Part shown: in pieces, positions 23,779 through 32,334 of the stretch
Layout: each line of letters opens with the position of its first letter
Position numbering within the stretch: the stretch's first letter is position 1
Assembly: GCF_023921805.1 (NCBI RefSeq)
Contig: NZ_CP074197.1
Location: 434,001 to 498,000 of the forward strand
Direction of reading: 5' to 3'
Origin: Ruminococcus sp. FMBCY1
GTDB lineage: Bacteria > Bacillota > Clostridia > Oscillospirales > Acutalibacteraceae
DNA: 64,000 nt
Position numbers and translations under genes: made by a program
Notes under the pieces: model-generated
What the model saw: the letters and a program-made list of their open reading frames with translations, nothing else
Database searches by the model: none
Told to the model about the DNA's origin: nothing

Positions 23779-25122
23779 ATGAATTTAAAAAAATTAATTT
23801 TAAAAGCGTCACTCGGCGATAAAAAATCACTTGATTTTATTGCCGAAAAATATCAGAATTATGTCTGCTTTTTCTGTTCAACTGTAATTTCAGACAGTCA
23901 AAAAGCTGAAAATGCATTTAAAAAATCTTTCAAGGCTGTTTTTTCTGCCATAGAAAAAAATCCTAAAGTCGATAACCTTGACGAAATTGTAACATACGAA
24001 ACCGCAAGAGTTTGCAAAGGCTTTATTTCCGATGAAAAAAACTCTGACAATATTCCTGCGAAGTTACAGCCTTTTGCGGATAAAGACAAAATATTATCTG
24101 TATCTGCAATTACAGCCGAACAGAAAAAACTTTTTGTGAATGCTCTTAAAGCCGTAGGAGCAAATCAAAGAATCGCACTTGCTCTTAATTTATTATGCGA
24201 TTATGACGCAAAGAAAATTGCCGATGTTTTAAAAATTTCTGAAGATAAAGTGCAAAATTCTCTTGATTACGGCAGAGAAAATGTAAAAAAACAGTTAAGA
24301 CTTTCAAACGGAAATTTCAGTAAAAGAGATATTGTTTTCTTAATGACGGCATCATCGGATATAGTTAAAAGCGCTGCGGCACAGAAAAAACTTTCCGATA
24401 CTGCTGAAAAAGCAGTTGATGATATAGTGCTGTCTTTGGCTAAACCGCAAAAATCGGATAAAAAGAAAGCGTGGATTGCAATTTCAGCCGTTGCTGTTTT
24501 TCTTATTGCTGTTATAGTTGTTTTTGCCGTAACTTCAAATAAAAATAACGGTACCCCAACAGCTACGGATGCTTCTGTAACTGCCGGAACAAATACATCT
24601 GCCACCATAGGCACCGATGAAGCAAAGGGTACTCATCACGCAGAGATTAATATTCGTGATTACGGTGTAATTAAGGTTGAACTTGACGGTGATGTTGCTC
24701 CGATTACGGTTGCAAACTTTATAAATCTTGCAAACAGCGGTTTTTATGACGGACTTACATTCCACCGTATTATTGACGGATTTATGATGCAGGGCGGCGA
24801 CCCGTTAGGAAACGGTACAGGCGGTTCGGATAACACAATCAAGGGTGAATTTTCGCAGAACGGCGTAGAAAATAACCTTTCACATACAAGAGGTGCGATT
24901 TCTATGGCTCGTTCAACAGATATGGACAGCGCAAGTTCACAGTTCTTTATTGTTCAGTCAGACAGCACATATCTTGACGGTCAGTACGCTTGCTTCGGAT
25001 ATGTAACCGACGGTATGGATATTGTCGATAAAATCTGTAAAAATGCGGTAACAACCGACAGCAACGGTTCTGTAGACGCAGAAAATCAGCCTGTTATAAA
25101 TTCAATTAAAATTACAGATTAA
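23779..25122 (+). CDS. Sigma-factor-like domain fused through a TM helix to a cyclophilin-type peptidyl-prolyl isomerase
   Basis: A 447-residue fusion. Residues about 5-90 look like ECF sigma region 2 (ASLGDKKSLDFIAEKYQNYV, AENAFKKSFKAVFSAI), and about 115-175 like region 4 (LKAVGANQRIALALNLLCDYDAKKIADVLKISEDKVQNSLD). A basic stretch and one TM helix follow (about 230-257), then a Thr/Ala linker and, from residue about 287, a complete cyclophilin domain with FHRIIDGFMMQGGDP, SMARS and SSQFFIVQS. The topology puts the isomerase outside and the sigma-like part inside. Whether the sigma-like part binds RNA polymerase or DNA is unknown; many motif residues are changed. Confidence 0.85.
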   Translation: MNLKKLILKASLGDKKSLDFIAEKYQNYVCFFCSTVISDSQKAENAFKKSFKAVFSAIEKNPKVDNLDEIVTYETARVCKGFISDEKNSDNIPAKLQPFADKDKILSVSAITAEQKKLFVNALKAVGANQRIALALNLLCDYDAKKIADVLKISEDKVQNSLDYGRENVKKQLRLSNGNFSKRDIVFLMTASSDIVKSAAAQKKLSDTAEKAVDDIVLSLAKPQKSDKKKAWIAISAVAVFLIAVIVVFAVTSNKNNGTPTATDASVTAGTNTSATIGTDEAKGTHHAEINIRDYGVIKVELDGDVAPITVANFINLANSGFYDGLTFHRIIDGFMMQGGDPLGNGTGGSDNTIKGEFSQNGVENNLSHTRGAISMARSTDMDSASSQFFIVQSDSTYLDGQYACFGYVTDGMDIVDKICKNAVTTDSNGSVDAENQPVINSIKITD

Positions 25123-25126
25123 AACT

Positions 25127-25157
25127 AAACGGACTTGATTTTTTCAAGTCCGTTTTT
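25127..25157 (+). terminator. Terminator after the sigma-like/cyclophilin gene
   Basis: AAACGGACTTGA (25127-25138) pairs with TCAAGTCCGTTT (25144-25155), followed by more T residues. Confidence 0.85.
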
Positions 25158-25234
25158 AGGTTATTGTCTTAGAGTTTATTTAATGTTTGTGTAACTTTAA
25201 TAAAAACATTACGATATAAAAAGGAGGTAAACGC

Positions 25235-25693
25235 TTGAAAATATTGGTAGATGCAGACGCTTGTCCCGTTGTAAAACAAGTTGAAAAGATTGCTAAAAAG
25301 CACAGAGTGCCTGTCATTTTGCTTTGCGATACAAACCACATTCTTTCATCAAATTACAGTGAAATTAAAGTAATCGGTGCAGGCGCCGACGCTGTTGACA
25401 TTGCGCTTGCAAATCTTTGTCAAAGCGGAGATATTGCTGTTACGCAGGATTACGGAGTTGCGGCTCTTGTACTCGGCAAAGGCGGTTATGCAATTCATCA
25501 GTCGGGAAAAATATTTACAAACGAGAATATCGACGGACTTTTAATGGAGCGGCATATCAACAAAAAGGCAAGAATGTCATCTTCAAAAAATCATCTCAAA
25601 GGGCCTAAAAAGCGTACAAAAGAGGACGATTTAAGGTTTGAATCGGCATTTGAAAGTCTTTTATGCGGAATATTGTCACACGATTTAAAATAA
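25235..25693 (+). CDS. YaiI/YqxD family protein (UPF0178)
   Basis: A 152-residue protein of a widespread family of unknown function with a PIN/NYN-like nuclease fold. Family signatures are ILVDADACPVVKQ at the N-terminus, VTQDYGVAALVLGKG in the middle, and the basic segment HLKGPKKRTKEDDLRFESAFESLL at the end. It starts at TTG 25235, with AAGGAGGTAAACGC giving a strong ribosome site; no ATG is nearer. It is flanked by the terminator at 25127 and the pyrH promoter, so is likely a single-gene unit. Confidence 0.9.
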   Translation: MKILVDADACPVVKQVEKIAKKHRVPVILLCDTNHILSSNYSEIKVIGAGADAVDIALANLCQSGDIAVTQDYGVAALVLGKGGYAIHQSGKIFTNENIDGLLMERHINKKARMSSSKNHLKGPKKRTKEDDLRFESAFESLLCGILSHDLK

Positions 25694-25727
25694 AGAACGC
25701 AAAATAGAAAATATTGTCTTAATTTTC

Positions 25728-25756
25728 TTTACAAAACAGGCATTTTATAGTATTAT
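25728..25756 (+). promoter_or_regulatory. Promoter of the pyrH-polC operon
   Basis: TTTACA (25728-25733), a 17-base spacer and TATTAT (25751-25756), about 36 bases before the pyrH ATG. Confidence 0.6.
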
Positions 25757-25791
25757 TATAGTAATTATATTACACAGTGGGGTGTTAAGTT

Positions 25792-26505
25792 ATGAAACCA
25801 AAATACAATAGAATTTTATTAAAACTTTCAGGCGAATCACTTGCAGGTGATCAGAAAACAGGTATCGACTTCGACAAAGTTGTTGAAATATGTAAACCAA
25901 TCAAAAAGTGCGTAGACGCAGGCGTTCAGGTAGGTATCGTTGTTGGCGGCGGTAACTTCTGGAGAGGCAGAAGTTCAGGTGATATGGACAGAACAAGAGC
26001 AGACCATATGGGTATGCTTGCAACTGCAATCAACGCTCTCGGCGTAGCAGACGCACTTGAGCAGCTCGGCTGCGTAGTAAGAGTTCAGACCGCTATTTCA
26101 ATGCGCCAGGTTGCAGAGCCTTACATTCGCAACAAGGCTATGTGCCATCTCCAATCAGGCAAGGTTGTAATCTTCGGCTGCGGTACAGGTAACCCGTTCT
26201 TCAGCACAGACACAGCTGCCGCTCTTCGTGCAAACGAGATTGAGGCTGACATTATGATGAAAGCTACAATGGTTGACGGCGTATATGACAGCGACCCTAA
26301 AACAAATCCAAACGCTAAGAAGTACGATGTTGTTTCTTTCCACGAGGTTCTCAACAAGGACCTTGCGGTAATGGACAGCACAGCAGCTTCACTTTGTAAG
26401 GACAACAAGCTCCCTGTTCTCGTTTTCAGCCTTGAAGACCCTGAGAATATTTATCGTGCGGTATGCGGTGAAAACATCGGTACTGTAGTTGATGCTATAG
26501 ACTAA
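25792..26505 (+). CDS. pyrH: UMP kinase
   Basis: A 237-residue bacterial-type UMP kinase (amino acid kinase fold), phosphorylating UMP to UDP. Signatures: [60 protein letters not shown] and [14 protein letters not shown]. The length is standard. It begins the conserved block pyrH-frr-uppS-cdsA-dxr-rseP-ispG-polC, with frr 31 bases downstream. GGGGTG upstream of ATG 25792 is the ribosome site. Confidence 0.97.
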   Translation: MKPKYNRILLKLSGESLAGDQKTGIDFDKVVEICKPIKKCVDAGVQVGIVVGGGNFWRGRSSGDMDRTRADHMGMLATAINALGVADALEQLGCVVRVQTAISMRQVAEPYIRNKAMCHLQSGKVVIFGCGTGNPFFSTDTAAALRANEIEADIMMKATMVDGVYDSDPKTNPNAKKYDVVSFHEVLNKDLAVMDSTAASLCKDNKLPVLVFSLEDPENIYRAVCGENIGTVVDAID

Positions 26506-26536
26506 TATTTTATGATGAATTAACGGAGGAAACATT

Positions 26537-27091
26537 ATGCAAACACAGATTAAAAAGGCTTCTGAATCAATGGAGAGAAGAGTATCTCATATGCAGCAGG
26601 AGTTTTCTGAAATCAGAGCCGGCAGAGCAAACCCCGGTGTACTCGATAAGGTAAAGGTTGATTATTACGGTGCACCTACTCCTGTAAATCAGCTTGCGGC
26701 AGTTTCGGTAACAGAGGCAAGAACTCTCACAGTTCAGCCTTGGGATATGTCTGTTTTAAGACAGATTGAAAAGGCTATTCTTACATCTGACATCGGTATT
26801 AACCCACAGAACGACGGTAAGGTTATCCGCCTTGTATTCCCGCCTCTTACAGAGGACAGAAGAAAGGAAATCGTAAAAGACATTATGAAGATTTCCGAAG
26901 ATACAAAGGTACAGGTAAGAAATGTTCGCCGTGACTTAATCGACAAACTTAAGGCTATGAAGAAGAGCGGCGAGCTTACAGAGGACGATTTAAAGCAGGG
27001 CGAAAAGAAAGCGCAGGAGCTTACAGACAAGTATATCAAGAATATAGACACAATTTCAGCCGCAAAGCAGAAAGAAATTTTGGAGATGTAA
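26537..27091 (+). CDS. frr: Ribosome recycling factor
   Basis: A 184-residue factor that, with EF-G, splits post-termination ribosomes. The tRNA-like protein begins MQTQIKKASESMERRVSHMQQEFSEIRAGRANPGVLDKV and has the family segments VSVTEARTLTVQPWD, IGINPQNDGKVIRL, FPPLTEDRRKEIVK and VRNVRRD. The length is standard. GGAGGAAAC precedes the ATG. The uppS start lies 2 bases after the stop. Confidence 0.97.
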   Translation: MQTQIKKASESMERRVSHMQQEFSEIRAGRANPGVLDKVKVDYYGAPTPVNQLAAVSVTEARTLTVQPWDMSVLRQIEKAILTSDIGINPQNDGKVIRLVFPPLTEDRRKEIVKDIMKISEDTKVQVRNVRRDLIDKLKAMKKSGELTEDDLKQGEKKAQELTDKYIKNIDTISAAKQKEILEM

Positions 27092-27092
27092 T

Positions 27093-27836
27093 ATGGCTTT
27101 TTGGAATTCAAAGTCTGAAGAAGCTAAAAAAAAGGATATAATTTTACCCGAACACATAGGTATTATAATGGACGGTAACGGCAGATGGGCAAAAAAGCGC
27201 AGTCTGCCTCGTTCTGTCGGACATCGTGAGGGCGCAAAAACTTTCAGAAAAATCACAAGATATTGCTCGGACATCGGTATAAAATATCTTACCGTTTATG
27301 CTTTTTCAACTGAAAACTGGAAACGCCCGGAGGATGAAGTCAGCGCTCTTATGAAACTTTTTAAGTCTTACCTTAATGAGGCGCTTGAGGACTTCAAAGA
27401 TGACAGCATTGTTGTAAAATTTATCGGAGATAAATCTCATTTCAGCTTAGATTTGCAAAATCTTATGATTGAAAACGAGGAAAGTTCAAAAGACCGTGAC
27501 GGTATGGTGCTTAATATTGCTATGAATTACGGCAGCCGTGACGAAATTGTGCGTGCCGTTAAAAATATAAGCACAGATGTAAAAAGCGGTAAGATTGATG
27601 TTGAAAATATTGACGAAGCGCTTTTTTCAAATTATCTTTATACCGCCGGTCAGCCCGATCCCGATTTGATTATCAGACCGAGCGGTGAATACAGAATTTC
27701 AAACTTTATGCTATGGCAGGCTGCTTATACCGAGTTTGTCATAATGAATAAGCTCTGGCCTGATTTTGAAAAATCAGACCTTGACGAGGCTATTAATATA
27801 TACTCTCAACGCAACAGGCGCTTTGGAGGAGTATAA
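27093..27836 (+). CDS. uppS: Isoprenyl transferase (undecaprenyl diphosphate synthase)
   Basis: A 247-residue cis-prenyltransferase making the C55 lipid carrier precursor for peptidoglycan. The diphosphate-binding segment is IIMDGNGRWAKKR, followed by GHREGAKTFRKI, LTVYAFSTENWKRP and the C-terminal PDLIIRPSGEYRISNFMLWQAAYTEF. A lysine-rich 20-residue leader precedes the core. The ATG follows GGAGATGTAAT, which overlaps the frr stop region, indicating translational coupling. Confidence 0.96.
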   Translation: MAFWNSKSEEAKKKDIILPEHIGIIMDGNGRWAKKRSLPRSVGHREGAKTFRKITRYCSDIGIKYLTVYAFSTENWKRPEDEVSALMKLFKSYLNEALEDFKDDSIVVKFIGDKSHFSLDLQNLMIENEESSKDRDGMVLNIAMNYGSRDEIVRAVKNISTDVKSGKIDVENIDEALFSNYLYTAGQPDPDLIIRPSGEYRISNFMLWQAAYTEFVIMNKLWPDFEKSDLDEAINIYSQRNRRFGGV

Positions 27837-27855
27837 AGAAGCAGGTAGATCAGTT

Positions 27856-28686
27856 ATGAAATCATTAAAAGCAAGACTTCTTACAGCGGTTGTCGGCATT
27901 TCCATAATTTTAGTTTTGCTGTTTTTGGGAGAAATACAGCCGCTCGTAATCGCCTTTGCGGTAGCTGCGGTTACGGCGTTTATGACAGGCGAATACTTAC
28001 ACGCTAACAAGCTGTTGAAAAAATATTTTATTTCGGTTCCGTGCATACTATTTGCAGCAGTAATTCCCATAGTATTAAATACGGGCTTGGTATATCCGAT
28101 TATTGCCGTTTTTATGATAGTGGGGTTTGCTATGCTGATATATAATCACAAGCAAATCAATTATCTTGACTTTGCGTATGCGATGTTCGGCACACTTCTT
28201 ATCACATTCGGAATGAGTGCGTTTTCGGCTCTTTGCCTTAATTGCAAGCCGTTGAGTTTTTACTTTGCAACTATTTTTTCACTTCCTTGGATGGCGGACG
28301 CAGGCGGATTTTTTATCGGCGCAAGCTTTGGCAAACATAAACTTTGTCCGAATGTCAGCCCTAAAAAAACAGTTGAGGGCGCAGTCGGCGGAGTAATTTT
28401 CTGCGTATTGACTGCCGTTGTACTCGGTTTGCTCTTTGCATTTGTAATTGCTCCCGAATATAAGTTTAACTTTGTTGCTCTTATCATTCTCGGTGTTGTT
28501 GACGCCGTGGTTTCTATTTTCGGCGACTTGAGTTTTTCTCTTATCAAGAGAAGTGTAGGCATTAAGGACTACAGTTCTGTATTTCCGGGTCACGGCGGTA
28601 TGCTCGACAGATTTGACAGCATTATTTTTACCGCTCCTGTTATGCTTGCAATCAATCAGTTTTTGCCTTTTGCTACGGTGGTGTAA
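27856..28686 (+). CDS. cdsA: Phosphatidate cytidylyltransferase
   Basis: A 276-residue polytopic membrane enzyme making CDP-diacylglycerol from phosphatidate and CTP. About seven to eight hydrophobic segments are visible. The CDS signature occurs near the C-terminus (SVGIKDYSSVFPGHGGMLDRFDSI), with GKHKLCPNVSPKKTVEGAVGG in the cytoplasmic loop. I chose ATG 27856, 20 bases after the uppS stop; the longer frame from 27766 overlaps uppS and lacks a ribosome site. Confidence 0.94.
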   Translation: MKSLKARLLTAVVGISIILVLLFLGEIQPLVIAFAVAAVTAFMTGEYLHANKLLKKYFISVPCILFAAVIPIVLNTGLVYPIIAVFMIVGFAMLIYNHKQINYLDFAYAMFGTLLITFGMSAFSALCLNCKPLSFYFATIFSLPWMADAGGFFIGASFGKHKLCPNVSPKKTVEGAVGGVIFCVLTAVVLGLLFAFVIAPEYKFNFVALIILGVVDAVVSIFGDLSFSLIKRSVGIKDYSSVFPGHGGMLDRFDSIIFTAPVMLAINQFLPFATVV

Positions 28687-28689
28687 ATT

Positions 28690-29841
28690 ATGATTAAAAA
28701 TATTTCCGTTTTAGGTTCAACAGGTTCAATCGGTACTCAAACGCTTGATGTTGTCGATAAACTTAATTTGAATGTTACAGCGCTTACCGCAAATTCAAAT
28801 GTAAAGCTAACGGAACAGCAGATAAGAAAGTATAAGCCGCAGATTGCAGTGCTTTTTGACGAAGAAAAAGCAAAAGAATTACAGCTTGCGGTCAAAGATA
28901 CAAATACAAAAGTTCTCGGCGGAATGGACGGACTTATTGCGGCGGCAACCGAAAAAAGCTGCGAACTTGTACTTAATTCCGTTGTGGGAATGGTAGGCTT
29001 GCTGCCCACAATTGCGGCGGCAAATGCCAAAAAAGACATTGCGCTTGCAAATAAGGAAACTCTTGTTGCGGGCGGACATCTTGTTACGGATGCTGTCAGA
29101 AATAATAATGTAAGGCTTTTGCCTGTTGACAGCGAGCACTCGGCAATTTTTCAGTGCTTGCAGGGGATGCCGCAGAATAAGGCGCTTAAAAAGCTGATAC
29201 TTACGGCATCGGGCGGTCCTTTCTTTGGCAGAACCCGTGACGAACTTAAAAATGTTACGGTAGAGCAGGCTCTTAATCATCCGAATTGGAGTATGGGTGC
29301 TAAAATCACCATAGACTCTGCTTCAATGATGAATAAGGGACTTGAAATTATAGAGGCAAGCAGACTTTTTGATGTTGAGGGCGACAGAATTGATGTTGTG
29401 GTTCACAGAGAAAGTATAATCCATTCGCTTGTTGAGTATGACGATAATTCGGTTATCGCTCAACTCGGCTTGCCCGATATGCGTATTCCTATTCAGTATG
29501 CTGTTACATATCCCGACCGTTATGAGTCGCCTGTGGGCGAGCTTAAACTTGCGGATATTGCCAAAATGACATTTTTTGAGCCCGATTACAAGACCTTTGA
29601 ATGTCTTACAGCATGCAAGAAAGCCCTTGATACAGGCGGTACGGCTACGGCTGTGGTAAACGGAGCAAATGAAGAGGCAAACGCTTTATTCCGTCAGGGA
29701 AAAATATCTTTCCTTGAAATCGGCAGTCTTGTTACGGAATCATTAAATGCCGTAAAGACAATTAATCAAAAAAATGTTGAGGATGTTCTGAACGCAGACG
29801 CACTTGCAAGAGAGTTTGTACGCAGAACGGTAAACAAATAA
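28690..29841 (+). CDS. dxr: 1-deoxy-D-xylulose 5-phosphate reductoisomerase
   Basis: A 383-residue NADPH-dependent enzyme, second step of the MEP pathway. The N-terminal NADPH motif is VLGSTGSIGTQTLDV; the metal and substrate region includes ALANKETLVAGG, LPVDSEHSAIFQCL, LTASGGPFFG, and NHPNWSMGAKITIDSASMMNKGLE. The C-terminal helical domain has AVVNGANEEANALF. The length is standard. It begins 4 bases after cdsA. Confidence 0.96.
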   Translation: MIKNISVLGSTGSIGTQTLDVVDKLNLNVTALTANSNVKLTEQQIRKYKPQIAVLFDEEKAKELQLAVKDTNTKVLGGMDGLIAAATEKSCELVLNSVVGMVGLLPTIAAANAKKDIALANKETLVAGGHLVTDAVRNNNVRLLPVDSEHSAIFQCLQGMPQNKALKKLILTASGGPFFGRTRDELKNVTVEQALNHPNWSMGAKITIDSASMMNKGLEIIEASRLFDVEGDRIDVVVHRESIIHSLVEYDDNSVIAQLGLPDMRIPIQYAVTYPDRYESPVGELKLADIAKMTFFEPDYKTFECLTACKKALDTGGTATAVVNGANEEANALFRQGKISFLEIGSLVTESLNAVKTINQKNVEDVLNADALAREFVRRTVNK

Positions 29842-29883
29842 TTAGATTTTGCGGAATTTTTATCTGGAGTTGATTGACCAAAT

Positions 29884-31257
29884 ATGCAAATATTAGTAAC
29901 TATAGCCTTGGTAGTAATTGCGGTGCTGCTTTTTGAGCTGATTATAGGATTACATGAGTTCGGACATTTCATTACGGCAAAGCTTTCGGGCATTAAGGTA
30001 AATGAATTTGCACTTGGAATGGGGCCAAAGCTTTTTAGTTTTAAAAAGGGCGAAACACAGTATTCTTTAAGACTTTTTCCAATCGGCGGATATTGTGCAA
30101 TGGAGGGCGAGGACGAAGACAGTCCCGAGCCGCGCTCGTTTAATAATGCAAAGGTCTGGAAACGAATGATAGTCATTATTGCGGGTGCGGTAATGAATAT
30201 AATTCTTGGCATAATTTTTTCTTTTATAATGGTCATTCCGCAGGAGGCATACACTTCTACGACTGTTGAACAGTTTGACCCACGCTCTTATTCCGCAAAC
30301 TGCGGTTTACAGATTGGCGATAAAATCGTTAAGGTCAACGGATATGATATTTACAATTCAAAGGATTTATCTTTTTCGTTTGCAGGTGTAAACTGTGAAA
30401 ATGTTGACGGTAAGTCTGTATCCGTATATAAGCAGGACTGCGCAAATGCAATCTGTACGGAGTACAGTAAAATTGCAACCGATAAAAAGCCCGATGACGA
30501 TACGCTCCTGAAACTTTACAATATCACAACCGACGGTTGTACGGCGGTGAATAATTCTGCCGACAAAACCGAGGCTAAAAAAGTGATGGACGATACTGTC
30601 AAAAAACTTTATGATACAATCGGTGTAACAGACTATACTCTCCCGACAATTACCGAAAAAGATACCCGTCAGCGTTATACTGCAACTGTTACGGTAATAA
30701 GGGACGGCAAAGAAGTTGAGCTAAACGATGTTCAGTTCTTTACTTACTATAAAAACGAAGAGGATAAAGAGGCAGATAAGCCGTCGGTTTCTCTTGATTT
30801 TTATGTTGAGCCAATCGACAAGACATTCACTTCTGTAATTAAACAGGGATTTTCCGAAGCTTTGTCAGTCGGCAGAATGGTATGGCAGTCGGTTGTATGG
30901 ATTGCGCAGGGCAGATTTGGATTTAAAGATATGTCAGGTCCTGTCGGCATTGCATCTGCGGTAACACAGGTTGCCTCACAGGGACTTGAAACAAACTTCG
31001 GTTCTGCGGTATTTAATATTTTAAATGTTATGACCTTGATTACAATAAATCTCGGTATATTCAATATGCTCCCGTTCCCGGCACTTGACGGCGGAAGATT
31101 TTTGCTTTTGCTTATTGAGTGGATATTCAGAAAGCCGATACCGAGAAAGGTTGAGAAATATATCAATGCGGCAGGCTTTATTATTCTTATGGGCTTTATG
31201 GTTGTTGTAACCTGTAAGGATATCTGGCAGTTGTTTACCGGACAGCTAAGCCTGTAG
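29884..31257 (+). CDS. rseP: RIP metalloprotease (site-2 protease, RseP type)
   Basis: A 457-residue intramembrane zinc protease. The metal site HEFGH (residues about 24-28) lies in the first TM helix, and the third ligand in LPFPALDGGRF near residue 400. A PDZ domain lies between (CGLQIGDKIVKVNGYDI). It is longer than many Firmicutes homologues because of a lysine- and aspartate-rich insertion after the PDZ core (about residues 185-300). In spore formers such proteases release membrane-bound regulators; the substrate here is unknown. Confidence 0.93.
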   Translation: MQILVTIALVVIAVLLFELIIGLHEFGHFITAKLSGIKVNEFALGMGPKLFSFKKGETQYSLRLFPIGGYCAMEGEDEDSPEPRSFNNAKVWKRMIVIIAGAVMNIILGIIFSFIMVIPQEAYTSTTVEQFDPRSYSANCGLQIGDKIVKVNGYDIYNSKDLSFSFAGVNCENVDGKSVSVYKQDCANAICTEYSKIATDKKPDDDTLLKLYNITTDGCTAVNNSADKTEAKKVMDDTVKKLYDTIGVTDYTLPTITEKDTRQRYTATVTVIRDGKEVELNDVQFFTYYKNEEDKEADKPSVSLDFYVEPIDKTFTSVIKQGFSEALSVGRMVWQSVVWIAQGRFGFKDMSGPVGIASAVTQVASQGLETNFGSAVFNILNVMTLITINLGIFNMLPFPALDGGRFLLLLIEWIFRKPIPRKVEKYINAAGFIILMGFMVVVTCKDIWQLFTGQLSL

Positions 31258-31273
31258 CACAGGAGGAATTACG

Positions 31274-32317
31274 GTGGGAAGTAAAAAACAAGTTAAGGTC
31301 GGCAATGTGCTTGTCGGCGGGGGTGCACAAGTAAGCGTTCAGTCAATGCTGAATGTACCGTCAACTGATATTGAGGGTTCGGTTAAACAGGCGGTTGAAC
31401 TTGAAAAAGCAGGTTGTCAGATTATAAGAGCCGCTATTCCTAACAAGGATGCGGTTAAACTTATTCCGGCATTAAAGCAGGCTCTTACAATTCCCGTTGT
31501 TGCCGACATACATTTCGATTATAAATTGGCGCTTGAGGCTTGTGCCGCAGGTGTTGATAAAATTCGTATCAATCCCGGCAATATCGGTTCTGATGACAGG
31601 GTAAAGGCGGTTGCCGACGCTTGCCGTCAGAGAAATATTCCTATCAGAATCGGCGTAAATTCCGGCTCGCTTGAAAAGGAAATTCTCGCAAAGTACGGTC
31701 ACCCCACACCGCAGGCGCTTTGCGACAGTGCGCTTTATCATGCGTCTTTGCTTGAAAAGTTCGATTTTAACGATATTGTTCTTTCAATGAAAAGCTCAAC
31801 CGTTCCGTTTATGGTTAAGGCTTATGAGCTTGCAAACGAGCAGTGCGATTATCCGCTCCACCTTGGCGTTACCGAGGCAGGTACCGAACGAATGGGCATT
31901 ATCAAGTCGGCTGCAGGTATCGGTTCGCTGTTGCTTCACGGAATCGGCGACACAATCAGAGTTTCTCTTACGGCTGACCCTGTAAAGGAAATCTATGCCG
32001 CTAACGATATTTTAAAAGCGCTCGGACTTAAAAAGAGCGGTGTGCAGTTTGTATCCTGCCCGACCTGCGGCAGAACAAGAATTGACCTTGTAAAAATTGC
32101 GGGAGAGGTTGAAAACAGACTTAAAGACTGTAAAAAGAATATCAAAGTAGCTGTAATGGGCTGTGTTGTAAACGGCCCCGGAGAAGCAAGAGAGGCTGAC
32201 ATTGGTATTGCAGGCGGTGACGGTTGCGGTCTTGTATTCAAAAAAGGTGAAGTAATCAGAAAAGTTCCCGAGGAGCAGCTTGTTGACGCTCTTATGGATG
32301 AAATCGATAAATTATAA
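31274..32317 (+). CDS. ispG: 4-hydroxy-3-methylbut-2-en-1-yl diphosphate synthase
   Basis: A 347-residue iron-sulfur enzyme (GcpE) of the MEP pathway. It starts at GTG 31274 behind AGGAGGAATTACG. Signatures: VQSMLNVPSTD, VVADIHFDYKLAL, INPGNIGSDDRV, LGVTEAGTERMG, and the cluster cysteines in SCPTCGRT (about residues 259-262) with the third in VMGCVVNGPGEA. The length fits the Gram-positive form. polC begins 17 bases downstream. Confidence 0.96.
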   Translation: MGSKKQVKVGNVLVGGGAQVSVQSMLNVPSTDIEGSVKQAVELEKAGCQIIRAAIPNKDAVKLIPALKQALTIPVVADIHFDYKLALEACAAGVDKIRINPGNIGSDDRVKAVADACRQRNIPIRIGVNSGSLEKEILAKYGHPTPQALCDSALYHASLLEKFDFNDIVLSMKSSTVPFMVKAYELANEQCDYPLHLGVTEAGTERMGIIKSAAGIGSLLLHGIGDTIRVSLTADPVKEIYAANDILKALGLKKSGVQFVSCPTCGRTRIDLVKIAGEVENRLKDCKKNIKVAVMGCVVNGPGEAREADIGIAGGDGCGLVFKKGEVIRKVPEEQLVDALMDEIDKL

Positions 32318-32334
32318 TTCTTATAAGGAAGAAT

